From NCBI GenBank assembly GCA_030323885.1, contig CM059186.1:154537064-154601063 (forward strand): DNA of 64,000 nt, read 5' to 3'. The translations under genes were made by a program, and so were the position numbers. This document shows positions 39,416 through 51,288 of this stretch, piece after piece; position 1 is the stretch's first letter, and every line of letters starts with the position of its first letter. The DNA comes from Branchipolynoe longqiensis. Taxonomy: Eukaryota; Annelida; Polychaeta; Phyllodocida; Polynoidae. The notes beneath the pieces were generated by a model. The model saw nothing but the letters and a program-made list of their open reading frames with translations. It was not told where the DNA came from and ran no database searches.

Positions 39416-39566
39416 AGAAATTCTAACTACATTGCACTTATAACTAACAAGACTACCCATGGGATACCCAGTGTAGTGGCCCTGTACAGATACATTTCAA
39501 CACACTGGTTTGGAGTTGAAATAGCCTATTATGTGACGTCATGAAGGGAAGGGATATATTGAATTA

Positions 39567-39744
39567 CAGTAAAACCTCTCTAACCGACCACCTCCACAGA
39601 TCGACCCCTCCCCTATATCGATCGCTTTATTTGGGTCATAACAATACCATTGTATCCATATTCTAACTCCCTAAACCGACCACCTCCATAAATGGACCAC
39701 TTAAAATCGGTCCTAAATTCGGTCGATTTAGAGAGGTTTTACTG
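39567..39744. mobile_element. pogo-like MITE
   Basis: CAGTAAAACCTCTCTAACCG ... GAGAGGTTTTACTG, 178 bp, TA on both sides. Confidence 0.85.
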
Positions 39745-39927
39745 TACATGTGTCATAGGGCGTAGGAAAAGGGCTTCAAAGTGACTATTAATACAAGTAG
39801 GATTTGTGATGCAGCCCTGCTGTAACTCGCTTGCAGGTAACAACTTCTGTATAACTTTTTCGATAATTAGTGATCCATGAATTTAAACCTTGATCAATTC
39901 TATTTGATAGAGAAAACCCATGCAACA

Positions 39928-40335
39928 CTGGACGCGGTGGCAGAATCGATATAGCGCAGGCCTCCCGTGCGGAAGACGGGAGACTTTGATTCCTGATCGA
40001 GTCAAACCAATGGCTAACAGAATTGATACTTGTCGCTTCCTAGCCAGGTGCTTGACATTATTAGGATAGGGCAAGGACTGACTTCAGTGTCAGGATAATG
40101 TGACTGGGTGGGATATCAGATGGCCTGGGCTCCCAATGGGGCAGCACTATAAAGTCGCTATCAGTGCGCACTATCACAAGTCGGTGGCCACTGGTGGTGG
40201 GTGAGGGCGGGGTGAGGGCGGGGTGAGTGCGGTCAGTGTCCGGGGCTTAGTGTCAGGGGGCGGGGGCAGTAATAGCGCACTATCACAAGTCGGTGCCCTT
40301 AGATGTTGCTAGGACGTAAAACAACAAACAAAAAG
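39928..40335 (+). mobile_element. SINE-1 copy with an internal G-rich insertion
   Basis: Head ACGCGGTGGCAGAATCGATA, normal body, tail GATGTTGCTAGGACGTAAAA. Near the 3' end GCGCACTATCACAAGTCGGTG occurs twice (about 40165 and 40277), enclosing about 85 bp of GGTGGTGGGTGAGGGCGGGG-type sequence. Confidence 0.75.
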
Positions 40336-40673
40336 CAAAAGCAAAAAAGCTACAGCATACGGCTATCATCCATCATCATCATCAGCGCAACCAAAATGCA
40401 AGTGGTTGCGGACATGCCCATAGAGAATTTTCATTACAAAGACATTAAATTTAATTAAAATGGCTGAAACACAAAGCTTTCAGGTATTACAACTTTGACG
40501 TCTGTATCATAGAAGTCACGTCGGCAGTGGAAGACCCCTGGCGGACATTGTGAGATTGCTAACGCACTGACTGCCACCGTCTTAGCAAACATCCCACCCC
40601 TTAGTGCTTGCATCCAGGGCCAAGGACGGGAGCATACGGATATCAACCAATGCAACAACAATTCAAGTCGGCC
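40336..40673. other. Unrecognised spacer before the satellite
   Basis: Contains a short ATC repeat. A 68-codon minus-strand open frame (40455-40661) has no recognisable domain and no splice support. Confidence 0.4.
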
Positions 40674-43600
40674 TGTGGTGGTGGGTAGTCGTCAGTGTCA
40701 GGGTGTTGAAGGAGGTGTCAGTGGGTGGCCTGTGGTGGTGGGTAGTCGGCTGTGTCAGGGTGTTGAAGGAGGGGTCAGTGGGTGGGCTGTGGTGGTGGGT
40801 AGTCGGCTGTGTCAGGGTGTTGAAGGAGGGGTCAGTGGGTGGGCTGTGGTGGTGGGTAGTCGGCTGTGTCAGGGTGGTGAAGGAGGTGTTAGTGGGTGGC
40901 CTGTGGTGGTGGGTAGTCGGCTGTGTCAGGGTGTTGAAGGAGGTGTCAGTGGGTGGGCTGTGGTGGTGGGTAGTCGGCTGTGTCAGGGTGGTGAAGGAGG
41001 TGTTAGTGGGTGGCCTGTGGTGGTGGGTAGCCGGCGGTGTCAGGGTGTTGAAGGAGGGGTCAGTGGGTGGGCTGTGGTGGTGGGTAGTCGGCTGTGTCAG
41101 GGTGTTGAAGGAGGGGTCAGTGGGTGGCCTGTGGTGGTGGGTAGTCGGCTGTGTCAGGGTGGTGAAGGAGGGGTCAGTGGGTGGCCTGTGGTGGTGGGTA
41201 ATCGGCTGTGTCAGGGTGGTGAAGGAGGTGTTAGTGGGTGGCCTGTGGTGGTGGGTGGTCGGCTGTGTCAGGGTGTTGAAGGAGGGGTCAGTGGGTGGCC
41301 TGTGGTGGTGGGTAGTCGGCTGTGTCAGGGTGGTGAAGGAGGTATTAGTGGGTGGCCTGTGGTGGTGGGTAGTCGGGTGTGTCAGGGTGTTGAAGGAGGA
41401 GTCAGTGGGCGGCCTGTGGTGGTGGGTGGTCGGATGTGTCAGGGTGTTGAAGGAGGGGTCAGTGGGCGGCCTGGGGTGGTGGGTAATCGGCTGTGTCAGG
41501 GTGGTGAAGGAGGGGTCAGTGGGTGGCCTGTGGTGGTGGGAATGGCTGTGTCAGGGTGGTGAAGGAGGTGTCAGTGGGTGGCCTGTGGTGGTGGGTAGTC
41601 GGCTGTGTCAGGGTGTTGAAGGAGGGGTCAGTGGGTGGCATGTGGTGGTGGGTAGTCGGCTGTGTCAGGGTGGTGAAGGAGGGGTCAGTGGGTGGCCTGT
41701 GGTGGTGGGTAATCGGCTGTGTCAGGGTGGTGAAGGAGGTGTCAGTGGGTGGCCTGTGGTCGTGGCTCGGCGGCTGTGTCAGGGTGTAGGTTGTCATGTC
41801 AGGGTTGTGGAGGAGGGATCAGTGGGTGGCCTGTGGTGGTGGGTAGGTTGTCATGTCAGGGTGGTGGAGGAGGGATCAGTGGGTCCCTGTGGTGGTGGGT
41901 AGGTTGTCATGTCAGGCTGGTGGAGGAGGGGTCAGTGGGTGGCCTGTGGTGGTGGGTAGGTTGTCATGTCAGGGTGGTCCAGGAGGGATCAGTGGGTCCC
42001 TGTGGTGGTGGGTAGGTTGTCATGTCAGGGTGGTGGAGGAGGGAGGGGTCAGTGGGCGGCCTGTGGTGGTGGGTAATCGGCTGTGTCAGTGGTGGAGGGG
42101 TCAGTGGGTGGCCTGTGGTGGTGGGTAGGTTGTCATGTCAGGGTGGTGGAGGAGGGGTCAGTGGGTGGCCTGTGGTGGTGGGTAGGTTGTCATGTCAGGG
42201 TGGTGGAGGAGGGGTCAGTGGGTGGCCTGTGGTGGTGGGTAGGTTGTCATGTCAGGGTGGTGGTTGAGGGGTCAGTGGGTGGCCTGTGGTGTGGGTAGGT
42301 TGTCATGTTAGGGTGGTGGAGGAGGGGTCAGTGGGTCCCTGTGGTGGTGGGTAGGTTGTCATGTCAGGGTGGTGGAGGAGGGGTCAGTGGGTGGCCTGTG
42401 GTGGTGGGTAGGTTGTCATGTCAGGGTGGTGGTGGAGGGGTCAGTGGGTGGCCTGTGGTGGTGGGTAGGTTGTCATGTCAGGGTGGTGGAGGAGGGATCA
42501 GTGGGTCCCTGTGGTGGTGGGTAGGTTGTCATGTCAGGGTGGTGGTGGAGGGGTCAGTGGGTGGCCTGTGGTGGTGGGTAGGTTGTCATGTCAGGGTGGT
42601 GGAGGAGGGGTCAGTGGTGCCTGTGGTGTGGGTAGTTGTCATGTGGTGGTGGAGGGTCAGTGGTCCTGTGGTGTGGTAGGTTGTCATGTCAGGGTGGTGG
42701 AGGAGGGGTCAGTGGGTGGCCTGTGGTGGTGGGTAGGTTGTCATGTCAGGGTGGTGGAGGAGGGGTCAGTGGGTGCCTGTGGTGGTGGGTAGGTTGTCAT
42801 GTCAGGGTGGTGGAGGAGGGGTCAGTGGGTGGCCTGTGGTGGTGGGGTGGTTGTGGGGTAGGTTGTCATGTCAGGGTGGTGGTTGAGGGGTCAGTGGGTG
42901 GCCTGTGGTGGTGGGTAGGTTGTCATGTCAGGGTGGTGGAGGAGGGGTCAGTGGGTGGCCTGTGGTGGTGGGTAGGTTGTCATGTCAGGGTTGTGGAGGA
43001 GGGGTCAGTGGGTGGCCTGTGGTGGTGGGTAGGTTGTCATGTCAGGGTGGTGGAGGAGGGGTCAGTGGGTGGCCTGTGGTGGTGGGTAGGTTGTCATGTC
43101 AGGGTGGTGGAGGAGGGGTCAGTGGGTGGCCTGTGGTGGTGGGTAGGTTGTCATGTCAGGGTGGTGGAGGAGGGGTCAGTGGGCGGCCTGTGGTGGGTGG
43201 TTGTCATGTCAGGTGGTGGAGGAGGGCAGTGGGTGGCCTGTGGTGGTGGGTAGGTTGTCATGTCAGGGTGTGGTTGAGGGGAGTGGGTGGCCTGTGGTTG
43301 GGTAGGTTGTCATGTCAGGGTGGTGGAGGAGGGGTCAGTGGGTGGCCTGTGGTGGTGGGTAGGTTGTCATGTCAGGGTGGTGGTTGAGGGGCAGTGGGTG
43401 GCCTGTGTGGTGGGTAGGTTGTCATTGGGTGGGGTGGGGGTGTGTGGGGGTCAGGTGGTGGGAGGGGTCTGGGTCCCTGTGGTGGTGCGTAGGTTGTCAT
43501 GTCTGGGTGGTGATTGAGGGGTCAGTGGGTGGCCTGTGGTGGTGCGTAGGTTGTGATGTCAGGGTGGTGGAGGAGGGGTCAGTGGGAGGCCTGTGGTGGT

Positions 43601-46024
43601 GGGTAGGTTGTGATGTCAGGGTGGTGGAGGAGGGGTCAGTGGGTGGCCTGTGGTGGTGGGTAGGTTGTCATGTCTGGGTGGTGGAGGATGGGTCAGTGGG
43701 TGGCCTGTGGTGGTGGGTAGGTTGTCATGTCAGGGTGGTGGAGGAGGGGTCAGTGGGTGGCCTGTGGTGGTGGGTAGGTTGTCATGTCAGTGGTGGTGGA
43801 GGGGTCAGTGGGTGGCCTGTGTGGTGGGTGGTTGTCATGTCAGGGTGTGGAGGAGGGTCAGTGGGTGGCCTGTGGTGGTGGGTAGGTTGTCATGTCAGGG
43901 TGGTGGAGGAGGGGTCAGTGGGTGGCCTGTGGTGGTGGGTAGGTTGTCATGTCAGGGTGGTGAAGGAGGGGTCAGTGGGTGGCCTGTGGTGGTGGGTAAT
44001 CGGCTGTGTCAGTGCTGGAGGGGTCAGTGGGTGGCCTGTGGTGGTGGGTAGGTTGTCATGTCAGGGTTGTGGAGGAGGGGTCAGTGGGTGGCCTGTGGTG
44101 GTGGGTAGGTTGTCATGTCAGGGTGGTGGTTGAGGGGTCGTGGGTGGCCTGTGGTGGTGGAGTTGTCATGTAGGGTGGTGTGAGGGGTCAGTGGTGGCCT
44201 GTGGTGTGCGTAGGTTGTCATGTCAGGTGGTGGAGGAGGGGTCATGTGGCCTGTGGTGGTGGGTAGGTTGTCATGTCAGGGTGGTGGTGGAGGGTCAGTG
44301 GGCCTGGGTGTGGTAGTTGTCATGTCAGGGTGTGAGGAGGGTGGGTCCTGTGGTGGGGTAGGTTGTCATGCTGGGTGGTGGAGGGTCAGTGGGTGGCCTG
44401 TGGTGGTGGGTAGGTGTCATGTCAGGGGGTGGAGGAGGGTCAGTGGGTGGCCTGTGTGGTGGTAGTTGTCATGTCAGGGTGGTGGTTGAGGGGTCAGTGG
44501 TGCCTGTGGTGGTGGGTAGGTTGTCATGTCAGGGTGGTGCGGAGGGGTCAGTGGGTGGCCTGTGGTGGTTGGTTGTCATGTCAGGGTGTGGTAGGGGTCA
44601 GTGGGTGGCCTGTGGTGGTGGGTAGGTTGTCATGTCAGGGTGGTGAAGGAGGGGTCAGTGGGTGGCCTGTGGTGGTGGGTAGGTTGTCATGTCAGGGTGG
44701 TGGAGGAGGGGTCAGTGGGTGGCCTGTGGTGGTGGGTAGGTTGTCATGTCAGGGTGGGTGGTGGAGGAGGGGTCAGTGGGTGGCCTGTGGTGGTGGGTAG
44801 GTTGTCATGTCAGGGTGGTGGAGGAGGGGTCAGTGGGCGGCCTGTGGTGGTGGGTAGGTTGTCATGTCAGGGTGGTGGTTGAGGGGTCAGTGGGTGGCCT
44901 GTGGTGGTGGGTAGGTTGTCATGTCAGGGTTGTGGAGGAGTCAGTGGGTGGCCTGTGGTGGTGGGTAGGTTGTCATGTCAGGGTGGTGGTTGAGGGGTCA
45001 GTGGGTCCCTGTGGTGGTGCGTAGGTTGTCATGTCTGGGTGGTGATTGAGGGGTCAGTGGGTGGCCTGTGGTGGTGCATAGGTTGTGATGTCAGGGTGGT
45101 GGAGGAGGGGTCAGTGGGAGGCATGTGGTGGTGGGTAGGTTGTGATGTCAGGGTGGTGGAGGAGGGGTCAGTGGGTGGCCTGTGGTGGTGGGTAGGTTGT
45201 CATGTCTGGGTGGTGGAGGATGGGTCAGTGGGTGGCCTGTGGTGGTGGGTAGGTTGTCATGTCAGGGTGGTGCTGGAGGGGTCAGTGGGTGGCCTGTGGT
45301 GGTGGGTAGGTTGTCATGTCAGGGTGGTGCTGGAGGGGTTAGTGGGTGGCCTGTGGTGGTCGGTATGTTGTCATGTCAGGGTGATGGAGGAGGGGTCAGT
45401 GGGTGGCCTGTGGTGGTGGGTAGGTTGTCATGTCAGGGTGGTGGAGGAGGGATCAGTGGGCGGCATGTGGTGGTGGGTAGGTTGTCATGTCAGGGTGGTG
45501 CTGGAGGGGTCCGTGGGTGGCCTGTGGTGGAGGGTAGGTTGTCATGTCAGGGTTGTGGAGGAGGCATCAGTGGGCGGCCTGTGGTGGTGGGTAGGTTGTC
45601 ATGTCAGGGTGGTGCTGGAGGGGTCAGTGGGTGGCCTGTGGTGGTGGGTAGGTTGTCATGTCAGGGTGGTGGAGGAGGGGTCAGTGGGTGGCCTGTGGTG
45701 GTGGTAGGTTGTCATGTCAGGGTGGTGGTGGAGGGGTCAGTGGGTGGCCTGTGGTGGTGGGTAGGTTGTCATGTCAGGGTGGTGGAGGAGGGGTCAGTGG
45801 GTGGCCTGTGGTGGTGGGTAGGTTGTCATGTCTGGGTGGTGGTGGAGGGGTCAGTGGGTGGCCTGTGGTGGTGGGTAGGTTGTCATGTCAGGGTTGTGGA
45901 GGAGGGGTCAGTGGGTCCCTGTGGTGCTGGGTAGGTTGTCATGTCAGGGTGGTGGAGGAGGGGTCAGTGGGTGGCCTGTGGTGGTGGGTAGGTTGTCATG
46001 TCAGGGTGGTGGTGGAGGGGTCAG
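40674..46024. repeat. 57-bp G-rich satellite array
   Basis: About 93 monomers of 57 bp. Type A (40674-41790) has TAGTCGGCTGTGTCAGGGTG. Type B (from 41791) has TAGGTTGTCATGTCAGGGTG, with a few A-type units mixed in (for example near 42075 and 44000). Both share GGCCTGTGGTGGTGGG and GGAGG.GTCAGTGGGT. Because 57 is divisible by three, long open frames run through it; they are not genes. C is scarce on the plus strand and G-quadruplex formation is plausible. Confidence 0.97.
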
Positions 46025-46524
46025 NNNNNNNNNNNNNNNNNNNNNNNNNNNNNNNNNNNNNNNNNNNNNNNNNNNNNNNNNNNNNNNNNNNNNNNNNNNN
46101 NNNNNNNNNNNNNNNNNNNNNNNNNNNNNNNNNNNNNNNNNNNNNNNNNNNNNNNNNNNNNNNNNNNNNNNNNNNNNNNNNNNNNNNNNNNNNNNNNNNN
46201 NNNNNNNNNNNNNNNNNNNNNNNNNNNNNNNNNNNNNNNNNNNNNNNNNNNNNNNNNNNNNNNNNNNNNNNNNNNNNNNNNNNNNNNNNNNNNNNNNNNN
46301 NNNNNNNNNNNNNNNNNNNNNNNNNNNNNNNNNNNNNNNNNNNNNNNNNNNNNNNNNNNNNNNNNNNNNNNNNNNNNNNNNNNNNNNNNNNNNNNNNNNN
46401 NNNNNNNNNNNNNNNNNNNNNNNNNNNNNNNNNNNNNNNNNNNNNNNNNNNNNNNNNNNNNNNNNNNNNNNNNNNNNNNNNNNNNNNNNNNNNNNNNNNN
46501 NNNNNNNNNNNNNNNNNNNNNNNN
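46025..46524. other. Assembly gap of exactly 500 N
   Basis: The round length suggests an arbitrary scaffold gap. It begins inside a satellite monomer, so the array is longer than shown and its true length is unknown. Confidence 0.99.
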
Positions 46525-46589
46525 GATGTCCATATATGTAGGCATTAATACGTTTACATGCATTATATGAATTCGTAGGGTAAACGAAA

Positions 46590-46800
46590 GGGTATATATG
46601 TGTCGTGGGGGGTGATGAAAACGGGAAATATTGCGCCCAGAGCGGGACTCAACCCCACATCTCTTTGCATTCCGGGCCAGTGTGCTAACCACTACCTCAA
46701 TTAGGGTCCCTGATATCACCATACTAGCCATGCCTACCGCAGTACCTGTCTATGCGGCTCCTTGCCTGAGAGGTAAGTGCAGACCACTACACTCGTCCCC
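46590..46800 (-). mobile_element. SINE-3 copy 1
   Basis: On the minus strand: GTAGTGGTTAGCACACTGGC, AATGCAAAGAGATG and a B-box-like GGGTTGAGTCCCG, preceded by about 90 bp containing CTCTCAGGCAAGGAGCC. It is a tRNA-headed family unrelated to SINE-1 in its body. Confidence 0.55.
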
Positions 46801-46917
46801 TTGAAATTGTAAGTCTTTTAATGCTTACAATCACATACATACAGGCAATGCACTTACAATTTACATACACATGGTAGGTTCAACAACTATACAACATATA
46901 GCTTGTACAGGATCACA

Positions 46918-47108
46918 TGGCAACAAGTGTCATGGGGGTGATGAAAACGGGAAATATTACACCTAGAGCAGGACTCAAACCCACATCTCTTTGCATTCCG
47001 GGCCAGTGTGCTAACCTTTACACCACCTAGGCCCCCTGAAATCACCATACTACCCATGCCTACCTGTCTCTGTGGCTCCTTGCCTGAGAGGTCAGTGTAG
47101 ACCACTAC
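46918..47108 (-). mobile_element. SINE-3 copy 2
   Basis: Same layout as copy 1, 320 bp away in the same orientation; the two differ by scattered substitutions. Confidence 0.55.
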
Positions 47109-47255
47109 ATATGCATATGAACATATACACACATATACACATGTACACATATGTACACATGTTCACATATACACATATATATATGTACACATGTACACAT
47201 GCACATATACAAACATGCACACATACATACACCGATACACACATTCACACATATT
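47109..47255. repeat. CA/TA-rich simple sequence
   Basis: ACATATACACATGTACACAT-type repeats. Confidence 0.8.
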
Positions 47256-47256
47256 A

Positions 47257-47430
47257 CACAACCTCTCTAACCGACCACCTCCACAGATCGACAACTCCCC
47301 TATATCGATCGCTTTATTTGGGTCCCAAAAGATCGCCCATACAATACGAGTGCAATGAAAAAAAGAACTCCCTAATCCGACCACCTCCCTAAATAGACGC
47401 ATAGTCGGTTGATTTAGAGAGGTTTTACTG
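47257..47430. mobile_element. pogo-like MITE
   Basis: ACACAACCTCTCTAACCGAC at the left (TIR diverged in the first bases), GAGAGGTTTTACTG at the right. Confidence 0.75.
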
Positions 47431-47464
47431 TAGACCCTATATTTACCGACTCCAGCCTTTTCCT

Positions 47465-47984
47465 TTGCTTGAGTGTGTGAGTGTGTGTGAGTGAGTGTGT
47501 GTGAGTGAGTGTGTGTGAGTGTGTGAGTGAGTGAGTGTGCGTGAGTGTGTTTGAGTGTGTGTAAGTGAGTGTGTGTGAGTGAGTGTGTGTGAGTGAGTGT
47601 GTGTGAGTGTGTGAGCGTGTGAGTGTGTGAGTGTGTGAGTGTGTGAGTGTGTGAGTGTGTGAGTGTGTGAGTGTGTGAGTGTGTGAGTGTGTGAGTGTGT
47701 GAGTGTGTGAGTGTGTGAGTGTGTGATTGTGTGAGTTGTGTGAGAGTGTGTGAGAGAGTGTGTGTGAGAGTGTGTGAGTGTGTGAGTGTGTGAGTGTGTG
47801 AGTGTGTGAGTGTGTGAGTGTGTGAGTGTGTGAGTGTGTGAGTGTGTGAGTGTGTGAGTGTGTGAGTGGGTGAGTGTGTGAGTGTGTGAGTGTGTGAGTG
47901 TGTGAGTGTGTGAGTGTGTGAGTGTGTGAGTGTGTGAGTGTGTGAGTGTGTGAGTGTGTGAGTGTGTGAGTGTGTGAGTGTGAA
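47465..47984. repeat. (GTGTGA) / (GTGTGAGT)n array
   Basis: 520 bp of GTGTGAGT units with a few single-base variants; a shorter relative is at 48105-48195. Confidence 0.95.
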
Positions 47985-48195
47985 ACGCCCAATGGCGAGA
48001 TGTATAGAACTTGAGTGTATAGTATGACAGTCTATAGATCTAAATATCTAGATCTGATATATGAATATCATATACGATACAGTATATATCTAGTATTTTC
48101 AATGTGTGAATGTGTGAGTGTGAGTGTGTGAGTGTGTGCGTGTGTGACAGTGTGTGTGACAGTGTGTGTGACAGTGTCAGTGTGTGTGTGTGTTG

Positions 48196-48690
48196 GTGGG
48201 GGAGGGGGGGGGGGGGATTCCCAGCCCGCCGAGCTGCGAGCCCCGATAAAGGTGGGCCGGCCGGCGGTCTGCCGGTCACGGCCCGCCCAAAACACGAGTT
48301 GAGGGGCCGAGTCTTTATACCGGCGCGCCGGCCCCAAAGGCCGCCAGCAAAGCTTCTCACTGAACCATTAGAAGCACCGGGCCATCAATCACCGGCGCCG
48401 CCCCGCCATCTACCACCCCGCCACGCCGAGGGCCGGCCCAGGGGCGTGGGAGGGCGGGGTGGGCGGAGTGAATATTGGGTGGACCTGGTGGGTGAGTGGC
48501 CCAGTGGTGGGTGGAGAGAGGGGTAGGTGGGCGGAGCGGAGGCTAGTGTGTGTGTGTGTATCGGGTGGGAGGTCTGTGGATTGGACGTGGGCGTGGGTGG
48601 GCGGGGTGGGCGTGGTGGGCGGGGTGATTTTGGTGGCGGAAGAGACTTGTTAATGTGGGGATGGGAAGGCCCACTGGACTTCTGTTAGAC
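48196..48690. other. CpG-rich segment
   Basis: After a 14-base G run, 48220-48460 is rich in CCGGCCGG- and CGCC-type words, then turns into GGTGGGCGG simple sequence. It may be a CpG island or promoter, but no transcript feature was found. Confidence 0.35.
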
Positions 48691-48696
48691 CCCGCC

Positions 48697-48905
48697 TCTT
48701 GCCCTCCCCATCTCCCTCCCTCCCTCCCTCCTTCCTTCCTTCCTTCCTTCCCTCCCTTCCTCCCGCATTCCTCCCTAACTGCCTCCCTCCCCATTCCCTC
48801 CCCTCTCCCCTTCGCTCCCCACCTCCCCCTTTCTTTCCCCCCTCCCCCTCCTTCACCGCCTTCCCCCTTCCTCTCCCTGCCTCCCTCCTCCCACCCCCGG
48901 CGCCT
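48697..48905. repeat. CCTTCCTCC polypyrimidine tract
   Basis: Almost pure C/T on the plus strand for about 200 bp. Confidence 0.85.
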
Positions 48906-49340
48906 CTCTTCCTCTAGTCCGCCAATGATTGCCAAATCACGCCCAGCTTTGGGAGATAATCACCGATCATTGTCTCCTCATCGGGCCGACGCCTGATTGC
49001 GCCCCACCACCGCCGGCGGACAATGAACCCCGCCCCCGCCCCCAGCCCGATCCCGCCCGCCCTCGCCCGACCCCCGCCGCCCTCCTGCCCGCCCACTAGC
49101 CCTGAGCAGCGCCCCACAGCCCCCGAGAGTCACCTTGATGCAGCTTAGAGCAGCTTGACGGGTCAGGGCTGAGCAGCCCCCGAGCTGCTCACGATTGCTC
49201 TGCGCAGTCCAGAGCAGCAGTTTCCGGGACACCCCCCCCCCTCCCCTCCCCTCATCCCGCCCTCCCCCGAGCAACTCTCGGCACTTCCGCCGAGCAGACA
49301 CGAGCAGCTCCCGAGTGTGTTGGCCCTTAACACGAGTTGC
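48906..49340. other. CpG-rich segment with GAGCAGC motifs
   Basis: GAGCAGC, GAGCAGCTC-like and CCGAGCA words recur at least eight times between 49100 and 49330 in both orientations. Possible regulatory or decayed repeat sequence. Confidence 0.35.
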
Positions 49341-49668
49341 TCGCCCAGTTACCCTTACCCTCTCGTTATAGTAACCACACAACCCCCACCCCCACCCACT
49401 ACCCCCACCCCACCACCTCGTTATGCCATGGGTGAGGCCACCCCTTCCGGGTGGGGGGTAGTAGGTGAAATAGGAGGGTGTATGGGGGTGTGGGGTTGGG
49501 GGACGGAGCTGGCCGTACCAGCTCCTTGATTATAGTCTCTCTGATTGTAGCCCTCGCTCCTAAAATGGAATTATAACTTGGCCAACATTTCTTGTTATCT
49601 CAGCAATCTTCTTTATGATGTTAGCAGTAGACAAGGTCCCACGCTCATATTCAACTTCTTTCTCTATC

Positions 49669-49712
<44 letters not shown>

Positions 49713-49892
49713 TATATATATATACGAACATATATATGTATATATAACTCCTGGAGAGTAGAATATATATATATATAATAGTTTGCCTACATCATGAAAA
49801 AGAGGAAGACCCAATAGTGGGTGAGAGTGCATTTACTCTGGCTAGATTACTCTGACAAAATTTTAGCGGTACAATGAGTAGTGGTTACAGTG
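49341..49892. other. C-rich spacer, (TA)n at 49673-49703, otherwise unrecognised
   Basis: No supported exon or family element. Confidence 0.4.
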
Positions 49893-50047
49893 TGCATGGG
49901 TGGTGGTGCCACCATCAGAGCTGGGGTTGGGGAGGCTGGAGCAGTAGATGCTTATGACAGACTCCCACAGTCCATGGAGCTGAGTGAGTGATGAGGGAAA
50001 GGAGGGATATTCCAGGTTATTATAATCATATAATTTTTATACAGCAT
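49893..50047. repeat. Dispersed repeat shared with 22385-22560
   Basis: GGTGGTGCCACCATCAGAGC to TTATTATAATCATATAATTT. Confidence 0.5.
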
Positions 50048-50696
50048 ATATATATATATATATATAGACACAAACATATATATGGGACTTTTCATGGTAA
50101 ATGGAGCCTATGTATTTCTTTTTGTAAGTAACAGTCATTAACAATTACTAAAAGAATAGAGGGGTTAATTTCTTTATAGAACTGGTATTCTTACACTTTG
50201 GAGGGATACATAAGATAACATGAAGGCCTAATGTGGCATAGTAAAAAAAAACCAGCATGTTCCTTAATATAATTGGTATCCTAATGAGGATAAATATATA
50301 ACATAGAGAATGTAGACTTTTCCACAGCCCATCAGGCCTTTACTTTGCATAGAGTATTACTTTTTAGTTAATGAAATAACACTCTCACTTGAAATAAATG
50401 TCATTGTCGCATGCATATTATTACATCTTAAAAATAAATTCGATGATGAGTAAAGTGCTTTTGAACATAACTGACTGACCGTCTCCCCTGCCTGTTCTTT
50501 TATGTCAGGGACTGTGCTATTGCGGGGGAATACCACAGCTTCAGTAAGAAAACACTTGCCACTGGTGCATGTGTGAGCCTGTTTTAGTAATACTAGCCTT
50601 TTTCTACAAAGTTACATGAAAATAAATACGTATGTGTATTCCCCTACGCATGTGTTTGTGAACGTTTATATGCAACTTTGTAAGCATGTGTATATA
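50048..50696. other. AT-rich intergenic, nothing recognised
   Basis: A short (TA)n at 50048-50066; no gene signal. Confidence 0.4.
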
Positions 50697-50830
50697 CGTC
50701 TATACATCTATACATCTATACATCATCTATACATCTATACATCTATACATCATTTATACATCTATACATCTATACATCCAGACATTTACACATCTATGGA
50801 TCCATACAACTATGCCACTATACATCTAGT
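50697..50830. repeat. (ACATCTAT)n array
   Basis: Units of 8 to 11 bp, TACATCTATACATC. Confidence 0.85.
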
Positions 50831-51288
50831 TATAGTTATAGGGTCTTAAATAATCCACAGATCTTGTATACACACCGATCCTAGTGGGTGCAAAGGTATT
50901 GCTTTGATCAGATAGTGTATGTGGTGGATACTATTTGTGTGGAGATCCCGCCGCCCCCCCGCCCCAGTTTCCGTGTGTGTGTGTGGGGGGGGGGGGTGCG
51001 TGTGTGTGTTGTGTGGGGGGGGGGGGGGTGAAGGCTGATGGCGTGCCTTCTCCAGGGTCCTGAGGCTCTCCATCTCGGTCTTCATCAGAGGTGAGGATGA
51101 GGAAGGGCGAGGTCAGCGGGAGGGTGTTTGGGGGGTGGGGCTGGGCGGGGCGGAGTGGGGGTGGGGGACTTCCGGGCGCCTGTCACGGCTGTACCTACAG
51201 GAGGACCCCCCCCCCCCCCGGGCCGAGAGTGCCCATTCATCTTACGGGCAGTCCTTATAACATTGATCAAGATCACGCAACCCAGTCC
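50831..51288. other. G-rich runs and unrecognised spacer
   Basis: G runs at 50987-50997 and 51015-51028 and a C run at 51207-51219. ATCAGAG|GTGAGG at 51084 looks like a splice donor on the plus strand, but no exon could be defended. Confidence 0.35.

Noticed and set aside
40455..40661. 68-codon minus-strand ORF before the satellite
   Set aside because: No domain, no splice sites, and no second supporting feature.
40604..46024. Long plus-strand open frames of 200-430 codons rich in VGGLWWWV and GWPVVVG repeats
   Set aside because: They arise because the 57-bp satellite unit is a multiple of three and lacks stops; all three frames are open and no start, splice or domain evidence exists.
47414..48360. 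HTHTLTHS-rich open frame
   Set aside because: Translation of the GTGTGA array.
51041..51085. Candidate exon around MKTEMESLRTLEK (minus) or a 38-bp plus-strand mini-exon with donor at 51084
   Set aside because: The minus version has no downstream donor and a doubtful acceptor; the plus version is too short to judge.
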